Positions 61,694-64,000 of a stretch of DNA of 64,000 nucleotides are shown here, in pieces (the stretch's first letter is position 1; each line of letters starts with the position of its first letter). The notes below the pieces were generated by a model that saw only the letters and a list, made by a program, of their open reading frames with translations, had not been told where the DNA came from and did not search any database. Source of the stretch: Glycocaulis profundi (GTDB lineage Bacteria; Pseudomonadota; Alphaproteobacteria; Caulobacterales; Maricaulaceae); assembly GCA_007050995.1 (NCBI GenBank), contig VJOU01000002.1:211501-275500 (forward strand), given 5' to 3'. A program made the position numbers and the translations under genes.

Positions 61694-62602
61694 ATGAGCA
61701 TCGGCAAGCAGATCGGCTGGCGCGGCGAGGCGCTGGGCTGGGACGGATATCAGTCCGTCTTCCGCGCCATGGGGCTGGACGCTGCCAGCGACCGGGGCGC
61801 GGCCATCGCCAAGGCCATCGGCCCGAAACTGACCCAGCACCACATCGCCAAAGTGAACATGGGCATCGCCTTCCCCGACGCCGCCCCGCGCGAGATCGAC
61901 CGGCTGCGCGAAGCGATGTGGGAGAATCTGGGCCGCACTCTGGGCGAGTTCCCCAACGTCCACCGGCTGGACTTCACCAACGGCGATGAACGCCTGACCA
62001 TCAAGGGCCGCGAGATCGTGGACCATCTCGTGCGTGAGGGCCGCCGCGGCATCTTCATCGGCGCGCATTTCGGCAACTGGGAGGTCATGGCCGCCGTCGC
62101 CGCGAACGCCGTCGAGCGCTGCCTGTTCGCCTATCGCCGCACCAACAATCCGAGGATCGACCGCCGCATCATCGCCCAGCGCAACCGCAACGGCATGACC
62201 GAGTTCGCCCCCAAGGGTTCCGAAGGCGGCAAGGCCCTGATGAAAGCCCTCAAGGAGGGCAGCTGGGCGGCCATGCTGGTCGATCAGAAGATGAATGACG
62301 GCATCGAGGCGCCCCTGTTCGGCCGCCCCGCCATGAGCGCCTCGGCCCATGCGCGCATGGCCGTGCGCTATGACGCGCCCATCGTGCCCGTCTCGGTGGT
62401 CCGCCGCGGGGGCGCGAACTTCACCGTCGAGTTCCACGAGCCCATCCCCGTGCCCGTGACGGAGGACAAACATCAGCAGACGCTGGAGCTGGTCACCGCC
62501 ACCAACCGCTTCGTGCAGGAGCGCATACACGCCAATCCCGAGCAGTGGTTCTGGGTCCACCGCCGGTTCGAGAAGCCGCTTTACCGCCGCGACGGGAGCT
62601 GA
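61694..62602 (+). CDS. Lipid A late acyltransferase (LpxL/HtrB family)
   Basis: A 302-residue acyltransferase. The active-site motif H(x4)E is GAHFGNWE (His125, Glu130); VDQKMNDGIEAPLFGRPAMS and PVSVVRRGGANFTVEF match the family. A membrane-anchoring N-terminus is weak. It adds a secondary acyl chain to Kdo-lipid A. It completes the DUF374-waaA-lpxK operon. Whether it is an LpxL or LpxM equivalent cannot be told. Confidence 0.92.
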   Translation: MSIGKQIGWRGEALGWDGYQSVFRAMGLDAASDRGAAIAKAIGPKLTQHHIAKVNMGIAFPDAAPREIDRLREAMWENLGRTLGEFPNVHRLDFTNGDERLTIKGREIVDHLVREGRRGIFIGAHFGNWEVMAAVAANAVERCLFAYRRTNNPRIDRRIIAQRNRNGMTEFAPKGSEGGKALMKALKEGSWAAMLVDQKMNDGIEAPLFGRPAMSASAHARMAVRYDAPIVPVSVVRRGGANFTVEFHEPIPVPVTEDKHQQTLELVTATNRFVQERIHANPEQWFWVHRRFEKPLYRRDGS

Positions 62603-62666
62603 CCGGCCAATCGGTCGCAGCGATAAGGGCTTGGCCGATGCCGCCGGGGCGGCTACTCCCCGATCC

Positions 62667-63062
62667 ATGATCCGTCGCCACGCCCTTCTTCCGGTTCTCG
62701 CCGCCGCGCTCGTCGCGCTGCAGGCGATGTGGCCGGGCGTCGCGGCGGCGGCGGTCGCGGCGGGCAATGAGGACGCGCGCTGGATGTGCGCCACCCTCGC
62801 GCCGGACGCCGAGACCCGCGCGCACCTGTCCGAGCTGGCCGCTCTGGCGGGGCTGGACGATCCGTTCCCCGGCGAGCCGGTCGATCCCCATGACTGCCTC
62901 GCCTGCTTCGGCGCCGCCCTGCCCGCCCTGACCGGCTCCGTCACCGGCGCGCCCGTTTTCGCCATCAAGGCCGCCTTCCCCCTGCCCGCCGCGCCGCTGA
63001 CCGGCGCGAGCGCGGTCCGCGGCCCGCCCGTGGGCCTTCGCGCCCCGCCCTTCAAAGCCTGA
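62667..63062 (+). CDS. Small exported Cys-pair protein (DUF2946-like)
   Basis: A 131-residue protein with an N-terminal hydrophobic signal (VLAAALVALQAMWPG). It has one HDCLACF pair near residue 84 and a Pro/Ala-rich end. Size, layout and the position just upstream of a TonB receptor match DUF2946 proteins, which often precede copper-type receptors. The match is by pattern, not strong. The ATG at 62667 is preferred over a TTG 36 bases upstream. Confidence 0.6.
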   Translation: MIRRHALLPVLAAALVALQAMWPGVAAAAVAAGNEDARWMCATLAPDAETRAHLSELAALAGLDDPFPGEPVDPHDCLACFGAALPALTGSVTGAPVFAIKAAFPLPAAPLTGASAVRGPPVGLRAPPFKA

Positions 63063-63152
63063 GACCTGACACCGCCCGGCGCCGACGCCGGGTGAAAAGG
63101 CGCATGGCGGCCGCATGGCCCCATCGCGCGCTCATGGCTTTGAAAGACACTG

Positions 63153-64000
63153 ATGAAAACCCAGCTTTTCGCGGGCGCCGCTGCGCTCGCTCTCGTGCCG
63201 TCCGCTCTGGCGTCCGACCTCGAACCCCTGATCGAAGCGCCCATCGAAGTGCGGGGCCGCGCCCTGTCCGGCCCCGCGGCGGAGGCCGCCGCCGACGCCG
63301 CCCGCCAGCCGGGCAATATCTCGGTGGTGGATTCCCAGGACTATGCGGACCGCTACGCCATCGGCTTCACCGACACCCTGGCCTTCACCCCCGGCGTGAT
63401 CGCCCAGACTCGCGCAGGCGAGGAATCGCGCCTGATCGTCCGCGGCTCGGGGCTGTACAGCAACATCCACATGCGCGGCGTGCGCCTGCTGTTCAACGGC
63501 CTGCCGATCACCAATGCGGACGGGTTCGGCGATTTTCAGGAGATCGACCCGCTGGTGGTCTCCCACATGGCGGTCCATCGCGGGGCGAACGGTTTTTCGC
63601 TGGGCTCGTCCATGGTGGGCGGGGCGGTCGAGGTCACGGGCCTGAACGCCCGCGGCCTGTCCACGCCCGGCGAGATCCGCGCCGAGGGCGGCAGCTTCGG
63701 CTCCTCGCGCCTGCATGGCCGCTACGGCGAGGCGGGCGAGCGCTTCGACTACGTGGTCGCGGGCACGTGGACCCGTCAGGACGGATATCGCGACAATGCC
63801 GAGCAGTCCAATGGCCGCGTCTATGCGGACATGGGCTGGCGCTGGACCGACCGGATCGAAACCCGTGTCGGGGTGCTGGGCAATGACGTCAACCAGATGC
63901 TGCCCGGCAGCGTGACCCGCGAAGAGGCGCTGTCCGATCCGCGCATGGCCGCCCCCGCCTCGGTCGCGGGCCGTCACGCGCGGGACCTGAACGCCTGGCG
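63153..64000 (+). CDS. TonB-dependent receptor (partial, right edge)
   Basis: The first 282 residues of an outer-membrane receptor, open to the edge. A signal peptide ends PSALAS (about residue 19). The plug has a short TonB box near EVRG and then NISVVDSQDYADRYAIGFTD, TLAFTPGVIAQTRAGEESRL, IVRGSG, and a barrel start with GGSFGSSRLHGRYGEAGERF. It follows the DUF2946-like gene by 90 bases. The substrate is unknown; copper or another metal complex is the guess from the neighbour. No riboswitch was recognised upstream. Confidence 0.9.
   Translation, partial: MKTQLFAGAAALALVPSALASDLEPLIEAPIEVRGRALSGPAAEAAADAARQPGNISVVDSQDYADRYAIGFTDTLAFTPGVIAQTRAGEESRLIVRGSGLYSNIHMRGVRLLFNGLPITNADGFGDFQEIDPLVVSHMAVHRGANGFSLGSSMVGGAVEVTGLNARGLSTPGEIRAEGGSFGSSRLHGRYGEAGERFDYVVAGTWTRQDGYRDNAEQSNGRVYADMGWRWTDRIETRVGVLGNDVNQMLPGSVTREEALSDPRMAAPASVAGRHARDLNAW

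Noticed and set aside
63063-63152. Possible cobalamin or metal riboswitch before the second TonB receptor
   Set aside because: Some paired GC-rich segments exist, but no B12-box-like core was found and the gap is too short for a full aptamer.
61145-63316. A long open frame antisense to lpxK and the late acyltransferase
   Set aside because: Both sense genes have catalytic motifs and tight operon spacing. The antisense frame is low-complexity.

Overview
The window is a chromosomal stretch from a high-GC alphaproteobacterium, most likely a stalked or marine relative of Caulobacter (Hyphomonadaceae/Maricaulaceae type). This rests on gene content rather than a marker gene. It has a TonB-receptor-based maltose locus like that of Caulobacter, an SRP RNA next to dnaX, TTAA-N7-TTAA (CtrA-type) sites, a DUF374-waaA-lpxK lipid A cluster, and a branched-chain keto-acid dehydrogenase of alphaproteobacterial layout. 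No tRNA, rRNA, CRISPR array, transposase or prophage gene was recognised. Coding density is very high. Many gene pairs overlap by 1-8 bases, and four convergent pairs share stop-codon bases.

Layout. 1-8 kb: a ClpP-like protease (cut by the left edge), a CinA-type nucleotide-binding protein, sfsA, a thioesterase, an M28 peptidase lipoprotein, map and radC; then an ArsR-type regulator with an SRPBCC protein and a TSUP permease. 8-16 kb: an alpha-glucoside locus made of a TonB receptor, a GH13 glucosidase, a LacI repressor and an MFS sugar transporter, with operator-like repeats between them. 16-23 kb: def, rmuC, an acetyltransferase, a sugar dehydrogenase and an esterase. 22.5-29.2 kb: recR, ybaB, dnaX and the SRP RNA, with a large single-chain restriction-modification gene placed on the opposite strand between ybaB and recR. 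29.5-31 kb: two tandem small outer-membrane barrels with a shared upstream motif. 31-44 kb: nudC, a membrane-anchored cytochrome c, a leucyl aminopeptidase with an NlpC/P60 hydrolase, a TPR lipoprotein, an SLC13/RCK transporter, an aldehyde dehydrogenase and a membrane sulfatase-fold enzyme. 44-50.7 kb: the bkd operon (E1alpha, E1beta, E2), a thiolase and mnmA. 50.8-62.6 kb: a tiny flagellar-rod-like protein, a DsbA-family protein, pmbA, cysQ, an ABC exporter, three tandem paralogues of an uncharacterised family, a tyrosine phosphatase, and DUF374, waaA, lpxK and a late acyltransferase for lipid A. The window ends inside a second TonB receptor.

How the genes work together. The 8.2-15.8 kb genes form one uptake, hydrolysis and regulation unit for maltose-like sugars. 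The 44-49 kb genes degrade branched-chain keto acids towards acetyl-CoA. The 58.6-62.6 kb genes build the Kdo-lipid A core, with the exporter at 54.7 kb as a likely flippase.

The most unusual items are the triplet of paralogues at 56.4-57.8 kb, whose upstream regions carry a perfect CtrA-type site and a perfect DnaA box; the restriction-modification gene that splits the recombination/replication operon and has a low-GC specificity region; the operator-like palindromes; and a dispersed intergenic repeat.
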